Assembly (NCBI GenBank): GCA_963816795.1
Contig: CAWFLT010000016.1
Location: forward strand, 227,345-291,344
Reading direction: 5' to 3'
Length of the DNA stretch: 64,000 nucleotides
Source of the DNA: CAWFLT01 sp963816795
GTDB taxonomy: Bacteria; Acidobacteriota; Vicinamibacteria; Vicinamibacterales; SCN-69-37
Shown here: positions 25,789 to 35,542 of the stretch, in pieces
Layout of the letters: each line of letters starts with the position of its first letter
Numbering within the stretch: the stretch's first letter is position 1
Translations under genes and position numbers: made by a program
The notes under the pieces: model-generated
What the model saw: only the letters and a program-made list of their open reading frames with translations
Database searches by the model: none
What the model was told of the DNA's origin: nothing

Positions 25789-28449
25789 CTACTGTCGGAG
25801 CACCACGACCGGATCGACCGCCGCACCGCGCCGCGCCGGTAGCCACCCCGCGACGAGCCCGACGACGGCGAGCGTCACGATCGCGACGGCGATCGTCGCC
25901 GGATCGCGCGCCTCGAGTTGGAAGAGCAGGGTGCCGACGAACTTCGTCGCCCACATCGTCAACCCGGCGCCGATCGCGAGACCGATGAGCATGAGCGCGC
26001 TGACGCGGCGAAGGACGAGCCGCACGACACCGCGTGCGTCGGCGCCGAGCGCCATCCGCACCGCGATCTCAGACCGCCGGCGGTTCACCGAGTACGACGT
26101 GACGCCATACAACCCGATCGCGGCCAGCAGCAAGCGCGAGGCCGCCGAAGAAGCCCGACAGCATCGCCAGCAGTCGTTCCTGCGACATCGTCGCCGCGAT
26201 CTGATCGGCGTAGTTGCGGAAGGCGAACGAGAGGTTCGGGTCGACGCCGGCGAGCGCCGTCTTCAGTCCGGCCAGCGACGCTGCGGCGATCGCCGGGGAC
26301 CTGAAGCGTCAGCGCGAACGACGCGTTGAGCGACTCGACCTGCGCCAACGGCACGTACATCGTCGGCGGTACGCCGATGCGGACGCTGCGGTAGATCACG
26401 TCGTTGGTGACGCCGATGACGCGAAAGCGATCGACGCGCCCGCCCGGACCAGAGAGTTCCGTCTGAAAGCCGATCGGCGGCGCGCTGCCGATGAACCGCC
26501 GTACGAAGGTCTCGTTGACGATCGCGACCCGCTCGCCGGCTTTCACGTCGTCGGCCGAGACGTCGCGCCCGCCGAGCAGGCGGATGCCGTAGGTGTCGAG
26601 CCAGCCCGGCGCGACACCGTTGAGGAACGTCATCTGCTGCGCCATCGGCAGCGACGGGTCGGCGCCTTTCACGCGGGCGTTCCAGCCGCGGCCGCTGAGC
26701 GGCGTCATGTAGGAGGGCGAGGCGCGCCGCACCCCCGGCACCGCCGCCGCGGCCCGAGCGACCCGATCGTAGAGCGCCAGCCGCTGGTCCGGCGCCACCG
26801 TCGTCTTCGACGTGTCCACGTTGACGATGAGCAACTGGTCCGGCGTGAAGCCAAGCGGCGTCGCGACCAGCGAATAGAACGTGCGCACGAACAGCGCCGC
26901 GCCGACGACCAGCGCCAGCGACAGCGCGACCTGCGCGACGACGAGGAAGTTACGCAGGCCGAAGCGGCGATCGCCGGTGACGCTGCGGCCCTGTTCCTTG
27001 AGCGCCTCATTCGGCGCCAGGCCCGTGAGCCCGCCGCCGGCGCCAGCCCGAACAGCAGCGACGTCGCCAGCGCGACCGCGGCGGTGAAGCCGAGGACGCG
27101 CCAGTCGAGCGAGAGATCGAGGGCGACGGTGGCGCCGAGCTGGCCGCACGAGCAGGGCGCCGCCCCACTTGGCGATCGCCAGGCCGCCGACGCTGCCAGC
27201 GGCGGCGAGGAGCAATGCCCTCGAGCCAGGAGCTGGCGGGCCAGCCGGCCACGCGAGGCGCCGAGCGCGAGCCGCAGGCTCAACTCACGGCGCCGGCCGC
27301 TGGCGCGCGCCAGCATCAGGTTCGCGAGGTTAGCGCACGCGATCAGCAGCACGCCGCCGACGACGATCAAGATGACGGTGAGCGGCTCGCGCGAAGCGGT
27401 GGCGCAGCGTCGAGCGGCCGCCCGCGGCGGCAGTCAGCACGGAAAGTCGGTGCCGAGGTAGCCTGCCCTTCGCTTCGGGCGGGTAGTTGTCGGGCATGGT
27501 GGCGTCGCGAATCGCCGGGCGCCGCTGGTTAAGCGCGGCGGTGGCGGCCTCGAGCGGCTGATCCGGACGGCGCCGGATCATGATGTTGAGCCACCAGGAC
27601 GTTCGGCGGTCGAGCGCCGAGTCGCGGCCGCGGACGGCGGCCTCGACCGCGAGCGGGACGAAGATGTGGGCCTGGCGCCCGACCTCCGGGCCGAAGAAGT
27701 CCCGCGCGGTGACGCCGACGATGGTCACCGGGACGCGCTGGATGGTCAGCTGGCGGCCGATCACGTCAGAAGCGCCGCCGAAGCGGCGCTGCCACAGGCC
27801 GTGGCTGATGACGGCCACCGCGCCCTCCGGCCCGCCGCCGCGGACGTCGTCGGCCGGCCGGAGCACGCGGCCGAGCACGGCGCCGACGCCGAGGACCTCG
27901 AAGAGGCGGCCACTGGCGTAGATGCCGTCGATCGGCTCGGTCTCGCCGGCGAGCGAGAGATCGAAGGATTCGTTCGACCAGGCCAGGGCGCCGTCGAAGA
28001 GGTCGGCGTGCCGGTCGCGGATCTGTTCCCAGATCGGGTTGGTCCACGACGACTCGTCGATGAGGGCGAGGCGGCCGGGTCGCGGGCCGGGAGCGGGCGG
28101 AGCATCAGGCCGTTGACGATGGAGAACAGCGCGGTGTTGGCGCCGATGCCGAGCGCCAACGACACGATGGCGACCGCCGTCAGGACGGGCGTCGCGCGCA
28201 GCGATCGGATCGCGTCACGAAGATCGAGCGAGAACAGCGCGCGCATGCGATTCCTCCAACGGATGGTCCGGTCGATCGATGCGAGGTGTCGCCGATAGTC
28301 GCGCCGGCTGCCAAACCGGCGCTCAGCCTCGGCGCGCGCGTCCGCTTCGCTCCAGCCCACCGCCACCAGGGCGTCGACGGTCTCTGAGAAATGGAAGGAG
28401 AGCTCGGCCTCGAGCTCACGGTCCGCGGGCGGGATCGAGGTTGCGGCAT
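25789..28449 (-). CDS. ADOP-type ABC transporter permease, MacB/FtsX family (many frame slips)
   Basis: Roughly 885 residues when the five frames are joined. The N-terminus has the ADOP permease prefix (PPADRELEAELSFHFSETVD, VGWSEADARAEAERRFGSRR). Then come the first MacB/FtsX helix (AVAIVSLALGIGANTALFSI VNGLMLRPLP), the periplasmic MacB_PCD domain (QLTIQRVPVTIVGVTARDFF, FGPEVGRQAHIFVPLAVEA), helices with MIVVGGVLLIACANLANLML and RRRELSLRLALGASRGRLAR, and a second periplasmic part (VAIVNETFVRRFIGSAPPIG). The last block is SVNRRRSEIAVRMALGADAR and ends with GWLPARRGAAVDPVVVLRQ. Such permeases probably act in export or lipoprotein/antibiotic release; no ATPase gene is nearby. At least five single-base slips are needed, most likely read errors. 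The start region itself is shifted, so 28449 is approximate. Confidence 0.8.
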
Positions 28450-28452
28450 TGC

Positions 28453-28483
28453 CCTCAGATACTGAGGCTAGATCATAGCCTCA
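28453..28483. promoter_or_regulatory. Palindromic operator upstream of the ADOP permease
   Basis: CCTCAG-ATA-CTGAGG (28453-28467) overlaps a second dyad, TGAGGCTA-GATCA-TAGCCTCA (28463-28483), just before the permease start on the minus strand. Nested palindromes of this kind are plausible PadR sites; a PadR gene follows the permease. Confidence 0.45.
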
Positions 28484-28577
28484 ACACTTCAGGGCAAGCA
28501 AGGGCGGACCTCCGCGTGCCGTTCGCTGGACTTCGCCGCGAGTCGTGCGCCTCCAAGCTCGAGGCGCGCTACGAGCG

Positions 28578-28711
28578 CCGGACTTCGAGCGCCCTTCACT
28601 CCGGACCTCGAGCGCCTTTCCACTCCGGACCTCATGCGCTTTTCACTCCGGACCTCGTGCGCCCTTCACCCCGAACTTCATGCGCCTTTCACTCCGGACT
28701 TCAAGTGTCCC
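28578..28711. repeat. Minisatellite: six tandem copies of a 23-base unit
   Basis: Units start at 28578, 28601, 28625, 28648, 28671 and 28694 (last one partial); the second is 24 bases. Each begins CCGGACYTC or CCGAACTTC, has GCGCC in the middle and ends TTCACT or TTCACC. The array ends one base before the -10 box of the next gene, so copy number could affect its promoter. Confidence 0.9.
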
Positions 28712-28724
28712 TATAATCCTGTCG
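28712..28724 (+). promoter_or_regulatory. Sigma-70 -10 element giving a probable leaderless mRNA
   Basis: A perfect TATAAT at 28712-28717 lies seven bases before the GTG start at 28724, which is the expected distance to the transcription start. No Shine-Dalgarno can fit. A good -35 box is not visible within the repeat array upstream. Confidence 0.5.
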
Positions 28725-29359
28725 TGCTCCCGTCGTCGTTTGCCCTGCCGACAGCCGCGATCCTCGCTGTCGGTGGCGCGTTGGCCTGCTTCGCGGGTTA
28801 CCGGCTGTTCCGGTTCGTCCTCGGCCTCTACGGCTTCATCCTGGGCGCCTTCGTCACGTCGTCCATGATCGGCGCCGACGCGACCACGTGGTCGCTCGTG
28901 CTCGCCGCCCTGGTCGGCGGACTGGTCGGTTCGGTCCTGATGATCGGCGCCTACTTCATCGGTGTCGGTCTCGTCGGCGCGCTGCTCGCGGCGATTGCGC
29001 TCAATGCGCTGTGGCGCTTCATCGGCGGCGACCCGCCGACCTGGGTCCTCGTCATCGCGTGCGTGCTCGGCGCCCTCGGCGCGCTCTCCGTCGTCCGCTT
29101 CGTCGTCATCTTCGGCACGGCGATCGCCGGATCGTGGACGCTGATCCTGGGCGTCCTGGCGCTCGTCGGCAATCCGAAGGCGATGCTGGCGGCGTCGGCC
29201 GGCGACGTCTGGGTGCTCTATCCGCGCAATCCGCTTCCAGATCAGTGGTGGGTCACGCTACTCTGGTTTGTTGTCTCGCTCGCCGGGGTCGTGGTCCAGA
29301 CGGCGACGACCTCACGGACGGGCAAGGCGAAGGTACGGACAGGATCAAGTACGAAGTGA
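28724..29359 (+). CDS. DUF4203/TMEM198-like multi-pass membrane protein
   Basis: A 211-residue hydrophobic protein with GTG start at 28724. Seven hydrophobic segments are visible, including AILAVGGALACFAGYRLFRF, VLGLYGFILGAFVTSSMIGA, VLAALVGGLVGSVLMIGAYF, IGVGLVGALLAAIALNALWR and WVLVIACVLGALGALSVVRF. VVIFGTAIAGSWTLILGVLA follows, then a C-terminal helix WWVTLLWFVVSLAGVVVQTA. The glycine-rich helices with GYR-F-L-G-F-GA match the TMEM198/DUF4203 family, whose function in bacteria is unknown. The start just follows a consensus -10 box, so the mRNA is probably leaderless. An alternative start upstream would run through the minisatellite and is unlikely. Confidence 0.72.
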   Translation: MLPSSFALPTAAILAVGGALACFAGYRLFRFVLGLYGFILGAFVTSSMIGADATTWSLVLAALVGGLVGSVLMIGAYFIGVGLVGALLAAIALNALWRFIGGDPPTWVLVIACVLGALGALSVVRFVVIFGTAIAGSWTLILGVLALVGNPKAMLAASAGDVWVLYPRNPLPDQWWVTLLWFVVSLAGVVVQTATTSRTGKAKVRTGSSTK

Positions 29360-29454
29360 GAAGCCAGAAGTTAGAAGTCACAGGGCGCTCGTCAGAGAGC
29401 GCCGGCCAGGCTTCTGACCGACCGGCGAACAATCACTTCTAACTTCTGGCTTCT
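29359..29454. repeat. Foldback element with 20-base inverted arms
   Basis: Perfect 20-base arms at 29359-29378 and 29435-29454 (AGAAGCCAGAAG... and its complement) enclose a second hairpin, GGCGCTC/GAGCGCC. A related but diverged element is at 31195-31248. The two flank the OsmC and Clp_N genes. They look like dispersed palindromic elements of the REP/MITE type; no transposase is near. Confidence 0.8.
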
Positions 29455-29482
29455 AACTTCTAACTTGAGGAGTCTCACCCCT

Positions 29483-29923
29483 ATGGCTACGTTCTCACGT
29501 CATGCAACCGTCGACTGGAAGGGCACGCTCATGGAGGGCACGGGCGAGGCCAAGGCCGGCACCGGCGCCTTCACGTTGCCCGTGTCGTTCCTGCGTCGCG
29601 TCGGCGAGGCCGAAGGCACGACGAGCCCCGAGGAACTGATCGCCGCTGCGCACGGCGCCTGCTACGCGATGGTGGTGGCCGGCGCGCTCGGCAAGGCCAA
29701 TGCATCGACCGCGGCGACGCACGTCAAGTGCACCGTCAGCGCCGACAAGAGCGAGACCGGGATCAAGATCACGCAGTCGACGCTCGAAGTCGAGGCCGAA
29801 GGATTGACCGGCATGGACGCCGCGACCTTCGATCGCGTCGCGAAGGAAGCCGAAGGCCGCTGCCCGGTCTCGAACGCACTGCGCGGGATCTTGACGATTG
29901 AAGTGAAGACCAGCGTCAAATAG
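29483..29923 (+). CDS. osmC: OsmC-family peroxiredoxin
   Basis: A 146-residue organic-hydroperoxide reductase. The start at 29483 (MATFSRHATVDWKGTLMEGT) fits the family length. The two redox cysteines are present: one in ELIAAAHGACYAMVVAGALG and the second in EAEGRCPVSNALRGI. GTTSPEELIAAAHGACYAM is characteristic of OsmC rather than Ohr. The enzyme reduces organic peroxides in the cytoplasm with thiols. A GAGG sits about 12 bases upstream of the ATG, rather far. It is followed after 40 bases by the Clp_N protein gene on the same strand, and preceded by the foldback repeat. Confidence 0.93.
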   Translation: MATFSRHATVDWKGTLMEGTGEAKAGTGAFTLPVSFLRRVGEAEGTTSPEELIAAAHGACYAMVVAGALGKANASTAATHVKCTVSADKSETGIKITQSTLEVEAEGLTGMDAATFDRVAKEAEGRCPVSNALRGILTIEVKTSVK

Positions 29924-29963
29924 GGCCAAGAGGGCAAAGGCCCAGGGCCCAAGGGTACATCCC

Positions 29964-31114
29964 ATGTTCGAGCGCTATAGCGAGCGCGCGCGGCGGGTGC
30001 TGTTTTTCGCCCGGTTCGAGGCCACGCAGACCGGGAGCCATTCCATCGGCTCAGGGCACCTCGTGCTGGGACTCTGTCGCGAAACCAACGGGATGGTCGG
30101 CAGGCTGTTCGACCGCGCGAACCTCACGGTCGAGGCCGTTCGCGAGGCGGCGCTTGCGACCATCCGTCAGGCCCCGCCAGGTCCGACGAGCCACGAGATT
30201 CCATTCGACGCCGACGTGCTCCGTCGCGCTTCGCCGCGCGGTGGAAGAAGCCGATCGACTCGGCGCGACGGAGATCGGGCCGGAACACCTGCTGCTCGGC
30301 GTTCTCGGCGACGCCGGGTCGCCGGCCGCCGCTGTTTTCGAGCACGCTGGTCTGACGATCGACGTCGTTCGTTCGGCTGTCGGGCAGGAGCGGCTTGGTC
30401 CTGTCACGTTCCCGGTCGCCCGGGCGGACACCACCGAAGTTCGAATCGCTCCAGCCGCCACGGGCAGCCCGCCAAATCGTTTCTCTGGCAGTCCGAGCCA
30501 CATCTCGTACGAAGGTGTGACCCTGCGGACCGCGCTCTCACGGCTCTGTGAATTGCCGGAGCCGCGAATCGACCTGTCAGACGATCTCGATGCCGGGCAT
30601 TACGATTTTTTCGTCTCGCTTCCTCGAAGCGAGCCCGGCAATGCCCTGGCAGAGCTCCTGCTCGAGGCCATCTTCAACCACTTCGGCGTGTCCATCGATT
30701 TGGACGAGCAGCCGGCGTCTGCGTTCATCCTGACCGCACCGCTCGAGCTCGCAGAGGTCCGCGCCCGCACCTATCGACATGAAGGCGGAGGCGGATTGGG
30801 CGTCGTCAGCGTGGATGTCGAGCTGCCCAGCGGATCAATTCTCCCGACCGAGCGCGAGTGGATGACCGACGGCGTCACACATGGGATGACCATCTCCGGC
30901 AGCCTGTCGCCGGAGGTCCTATGCTACGATGCTTGAACAATTGCTCGGGCGCCCAGTCGTGGATGAGACGGGTCTCGGAGGCGTGTTCGAGGTGCAGTTC
31001 TCACGCGAAGCCAAAGATGCTGACGATCTCTTCGCGCTCCTGCGCGACGAGATTGGTCTCGCCGTGAGCGAGGGCGAGCGCGCCGTGCCCCGGCTTCAGG
31101 TCAGCAGACGGTAA
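29964..31114 (+). CDS. Clp N-terminal domain protein fused to a DUF3738 (TIGR03435)-like domain (frame slips)
   Basis: About 380 residues, read in three frames (slips near 30230 and 30930). The first 145 residues hold two Clp_N repeats: MFERYSERARRVLFFARFEA, SGHLVLGLCRETNGMVGRLF, then VEEADRLGATEIGPEHLLLG and VLGDAGSPAAAVFEHAGL. There is no AAA+ ATPase domain. The C-terminal half looks like DUF3738/TIGR03435, a domain expanded in Acidobacteriota: LLLEAIFNHFGVSIDLDEQP, then MLEQLLGRPVVDETGLGGVF, EVQFSREAKDADDLFALLRD and EIGLAVSEG. At the second slip a TGA overlaps an ATG (ATGCTTGA), so a separate translationally coupled gene is possible instead of an error. The combination is unusual; a role as adaptor or sensor is a guess. 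Confidence 0.7.
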
Positions 31115-31160
31115 CTAAGAAAAGACCGCCGAGGTGCGAGCGTAGCGAGCCGCGAGGCGG

Positions 31161-31186
31161 GCGAGCGGGGGTGGGGCCCCGCGAGC
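31161..31186. repeat. 26-bp GC-rich intergenic repeat, copy 2
   Basis: Identical over 26 bases to 1786-1811. It again sits just after a gene end (the stop at 31114) and near the end of a convergent gene, supporting a 3'-end role. Confidence 0.6.
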
Positions 31187-31194
31187 AATAAAAA

Positions 31195-31248
31195 AGCCAG
31201 AAGCCAGAAGCCTCCGGGCCAGTGCCCAGTGACTTCTAACTTCTGGCT
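31195..31248. repeat. Foldback element, second member
   Basis: AGCCAGAAGCCAGAAG at 31195-31210 pairs with the complement at 31233-31248 with two mismatches, around a small GGGC/GCCC hairpin. The right arm matches the arm of the element at 29359-29454. Confidence 0.65.
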
Positions 31249-31307
31249 GCATGAGGGCCAACTTCAGCCGGCCCAGCGAGAGGCGGCTAGAAGCCCGCCG
31301 TCCCTTC

Positions 31308-34300
31308 CTACCAGTTGAACCGCGTGACCAACTGGATCACCCGGCCCGAGCTGGCGCCGGTGACCTGCCAGTCGGCCACGGTCGTGTTGCCGACGCCCGA
31401 TTCGGGATCGAAGTTCACCAGGCCCAGCGCGTTCAGCATGTCGACGCGGAACTGCATGTTCTGGCGTCCCTGCAGCTTCACTTCCTTGACGAAGCTGAGG
31501 TCGAACGCTCTGAACCACTGAGGCGTCAACACGAACGTCCGCACGCCGCAGTCGCCATAGGCGGTGTTGATCGTCTCGATGCAGTTGTCGTAGTTGGCGG
31601 GCGCGAAGTAGCGGCCGGTCGGCTCACCGCGAGTGAAGCCGTTGAGGTCGCGGCTGTACGCCTTGATCGTGTTGTCCATGATGTCCTGCGGCCACCAGTA
31701 GATCTCGGACGGCGAGACCTTCCGCATGCCGAACGCGGCGCGCGCTTCGTCCTCGCTCATGCCGACGATGCGCACGTTGCCGAGATCGACCAGGGCGTCG
31801 GTCTGGATGCGCCACGTGCCCGACACCTGCCAGCCGCCGACCAGCCGCTCCATCATGTCGCCGACGCCCGAGGCGTATCGCTTGCCCTGGCCGAACGGCA
31901 GCTCATACATGAACGTGCCCTTGATGGCGTGCGTGACGTCGCCCTCGCCGCCGGTGTCTCGCGTGAGAATCCGGTTGACGCGGAACGAGTAGCGCGAGGA
32001 GGCCATCGCCGTGCCGTAGGCGTAGTTGGTGTCGAACTGGAACCCGTTCGACAGCCGGCGGCGGAACTGCATCTGCAGTCCGTTGAACCGCGTGTACCCG
32101 CCGTGGCCGGTGACGTTGGCGCCGCCGAGCGCGTCCGGGTTGGCGAGGAAGAAGTTCCGCGGCAGGCCCGCCGCCTGCGCGTTCGTCCGCCGGCCCGCCG
32201 TGCCCTGCAGGCCGGTGTTCGAGTTGGTGCCGGCGGGCGTGAACGGGTTCGGGTTGAAGCGTGACAGCGAGTTGACGAAGTTGGAGTTCGCCCAGTCCGT
32301 GCCGCCGTAGAGCGTCTGGCACGCGGCGACGCTGCCGCACTCACCGCCCTGCGAGATCGGCGTGCCGCGCAGGTAGGCGAGGTAGATCGGCAGCGGGCTC
32401 GTGCCGGTGCCCGGCCCGAAGTAGGCGAACGTCTCGCCGCGGCCCGCCGCGATGTTGGCGTAGAGGTTGGCCTGCGCGAGCTTGAACTCGTTGAGGAAGC
32501 CGTTCTCGAGGATGTTCAGCTCGTTGTAGTTGTAGGCCGTCCACTGCTCGCGGTTGCGCGTGCCGATGTAGCGGACCTCGATCGCCGACCGGCGGCCGAG
32601 CGCCCGCTGGAAGCCGACCGTCCACGAGTCCGGAGAACGGGACCTGCAGGTTCGGATCGAAGATGTTCACGCTGCCGGTCTGCGTCGGAGGCAATCGGGT
32701 AGCTCGGCGCCACCGGGATGCACGCGGCAGTGACCGGACCCGTGCCGCACGAGGCCGGCGCGCCGAGGTTGCCGTCGCGGAGCAGCAGCGGCAGCGGGCC
32801 GAGGTTGCCGTTGCCCGGCGTTGCGGTCCGCGTTGACCGTCAGGCCGGGGTTGCTGCCGAACACACCGGTGAAGTCGGACATGCCGTGGCGCTCGTAGCC
32901 GCGGCTGAAGCCGGCCGAGAGCGACGTGTCGCCCTGCTCGCCGAGAATCTTGCCGAGCAGCCCGCTCTTGAGCGCTCGGCGTCCAGTTGACGCCGACGCT
33001 CGGCGCCCAGTTGTTGAGGTCGGTGTCGTACGCCTTCACGCCCGCACCCAGGTTCTGGTAGGTCGGGATGATGCCGGGCGTCACGCCCTGTTTGAACAGG
33101 TTGCACGTCTCCGGCGTCGGGTCGCTCGGATTGCAGCCCGGCGACGTTGCCCGAGATGCCCCACGCGTCGTCGAGCGTCGCGGTGGAGTAGCTGTTGTTC
33201 TTCGAATAGAACGGGAGCTGCATCGCGTAGCGCAGGCCGACGTTCAGCGACAGGTTCGGCCGGACCTTCCAGTTGTCCTGGATGAAGAAGTCGATCTCCC
33301 GCAGCCGCCCTTCCTGGCGGCTGTCGCCGTTGTAGACGTACTGGCCGGTGCTGCCGTCGAGCCGCGCCGTGCCGCTGATGGAGCTGATGCGGCCGGTGAG
33401 CACCGCGTAGAGGTTCTGCGCCGCCGTCCGCTGCGCCGTCGAGCTGCCCGGAAAGTTCGCCGCGCTGAACATCGTTGAGCGCCGTGTCGCCGGTCGGCAC
33501 GCCGAAGTTGATCGGTCGGCGCCTGCGTGCCGGTGAGGAGCCACACGTCGACCTGCGTGTAGGTCGCGCCCATGCTGACGCTGTGCGCGCCGCGCAGCCA
33601 GTTCAGCTTCTGGTCGATGAACTTCGTCGACGCTTCGCGCGCGCTGATGCCGCCGCCCGAGCCGGCGTTGCGGATGCCCGCCGCGCTGATGCCGAGGACG
33701 TAGCCGCCCTGGTTGGCGAGCGGACCGTTCCACATGTCCGACGTCAGATCCGGCGAGAACAGCGTCGCGCCGCCGCTCATCCCGTACTTCACTTCGTTGA
33801 CCAGGTTCGACGACAGCGTCGAACGCAGCGAGCGTCTGGAAGATGTAGCGGTCGGAGATCTGCTCGCCGACGACCGGGAAGCCCGGGAAGAACGTCGCTG
33901 GCGCGTGTTGGTCGTGTCGGGCCGCGACACCAGGTCGTTGAAGCTCCACGAGCCGTTCAGCCGGTGCGCCGGCGACAGGTTGTAGTCGAGGCGGACCGTC
34001 GGGTACCGCGTCAGTGCCGGTCGCCGGCTGCTGGAACGCGAAGCCGCTGCGCGTTGAAGTTGCCGGCGAGCGGTTCGATCGACGCCGCCGTCTGGTCGAC
34101 GGCGAGGATGTCGTTGAGCAGCTTGCCGACCGTCGGATCGGGCGTCGAGACGTGGCCGTTCTGCGCCGCGAGCTGGTACAGGTTGACCGACTGCACGGCG
34201 CCGCCCGTCGTCTGGTAGCGGTAGATGCCGGCCTGCGCCTCAGGCGTCAGGAAGTCGGAGGTGTCCGTGCGCGTGCGCGGCGTGCGGTTCTCTTCGTAGT

Positions 34301-35233
34301 TCACGAAGAAGAACGCCTTGCCGCGGCCGTCGTAGACGCTTCGGGATGACGACCGGGCCGCCGACGCGGACGCCCGGCTGGTGCTGCACCGCGACGCTCT
34401 TCGGCAGGTCGCGCCAGCTTGTTGAAGTAGGTGTTCGTGTTCAGCTTCTCGGACTGGTAGTAGTAGTAGCCGCTGCCCGAGAACAGGTTGCTGCCCGAGC
34501 GCGTCGTGAACTGGATCTGCGTCGAGCCCATCGCGTTCGAGTCGGCGCCGTTGCCGGCCGTCGTCACCGTGACTTCTTCGACCGCGTCGAGGCGCGGGCT
34601 CATGCGCGCGAAGAAACCGTCACCGGTCTTCAGGTGAGTTGTCCTGGACGCTGACGCCGTCGACCGTGATGTTGATCGAGCTCTGCGGCAGGCCGTTGAC
34701 GATCGAGTCGCGGTTGCCGCCCGGCGTCTGCACGCCCGGCAGGAACGTCACGAAGTCGAGCGTGTTGCGGCTCGCCGACCGGCAGGCTGGCGATCTGGTT
34801 GGTGTCGATCGTCGCGGCGGCGGCCGACGACTGCGTCTGGATGACCTCGGTCGCGCCTTCGACGACGACGGTCTCGCTGATGCCGCCGACTTCGAGCGAT
34901 GGCGCGGACCGTGGCGGGCGCGCCGGCGGTGACGGTGACGTCCTTGAGGACGGCGGTCTTGAACCCCTGGAGCGCGACGTTCACGGTGTACTTGCCGGCG
35001 ATCAGTCCAGGAATCGTGAACGTGCCGTTGGCGGCCGAGACGGCCGTTGACGTGCCGGCGGTCGCGTCGTTGGTGGCGGTGACGGTGGCGCCGGGAATGA
35101 CGCCGCCGCCGGAGTCGACGACGATGCCGGAAATGGACGAGTTGGACGTGCCTTGAGCGAAGGCGGGCGCGCTGATGAGTGCGGCAACGAGCACCATCAG
35201 GACCAGGCTCAACGAACGATGGATTCTGAACAT
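31308..35233 (-). CDS. Oar-type TonB-dependent outer-membrane receptor (about ten frame slips)
   Basis: Starts at 35233 with a signal peptide (MFRIHRSLSLVLMVLVAALI SAPAFAQ). Next is a CarboxypepD_reg domain: SSISGIVVDSGGGVIPGATV, NGTFTIPGLIAGKYTVNVAL. The TonB plug follows (LPGVQTPGGNRDSIVNGLPQ, SSINITVDGVSVQDN, MSPRLDAVEEVTVTTAGNGA). Then comes a very long beta-barrel ending AFDLSFVKEVKLQGRQNMQF, RVDMLNALGLVNFDPESG and SGRVIQLVTRFNW, the aromatic end of outer-membrane barrels. Around 1300 residues when the frames are joined, normal for the acidobacterial OmpA/Oar-like receptors. It would import glycans or other large ligands with energy from TonB; ligand unknown. The GH43 arabinanase gene is directly upstream on the same strand, which weakly suggests an arabinan link. 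The many slips in a conserved protein point to read errors. Confidence 0.85.
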
Positions 35234-35542
35234 ACGCTCCTCTGGGCTGAACCCAGGCCAAGGGAGCTCGACCTGGGATCGGAATGGCCTCTGAGGGGGT
35301 CAGGGCCATTCCCCACGTGACGACGTTTGCCGACAGTGGTTGTTGGAACCTTACAGGGGACGACTTCCCCGGTCAATGGGACAGAATTGAGCGAAACAGG
35401 CCAAAATGTTCGGATTTGGACATATACTAGGTGGGAGTATAAGGAATCTCGTCACCAGAGATTCAGCAGATTGGATCGGCGAAATTCAACCGTACGGAGT
35501 CGTCGGAATCCTTCGAGAAAGCGACAGAAACGGCGGAGATCG
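35234..35542. promoter_or_regulatory. Leader region of the TonB receptor gene
   Basis: No gene is seen. It contains a 9-base perfect inverted repeat, GGAATGGCC (35281-35289) and GGCCATTCC (35304-35312), about 50 bases before the receptor start, which could form a leader hairpin. A more AT-rich patch around 35405-35445 is the most likely promoter zone; I cannot fix the exact -10 and -35 boxes. Confidence 0.35.

Noticed and set aside
28578..28711. CRISPR array
   Set aside because: Units follow each other without spacers and vary in sequence; no cas gene is present. It is a minisatellite.
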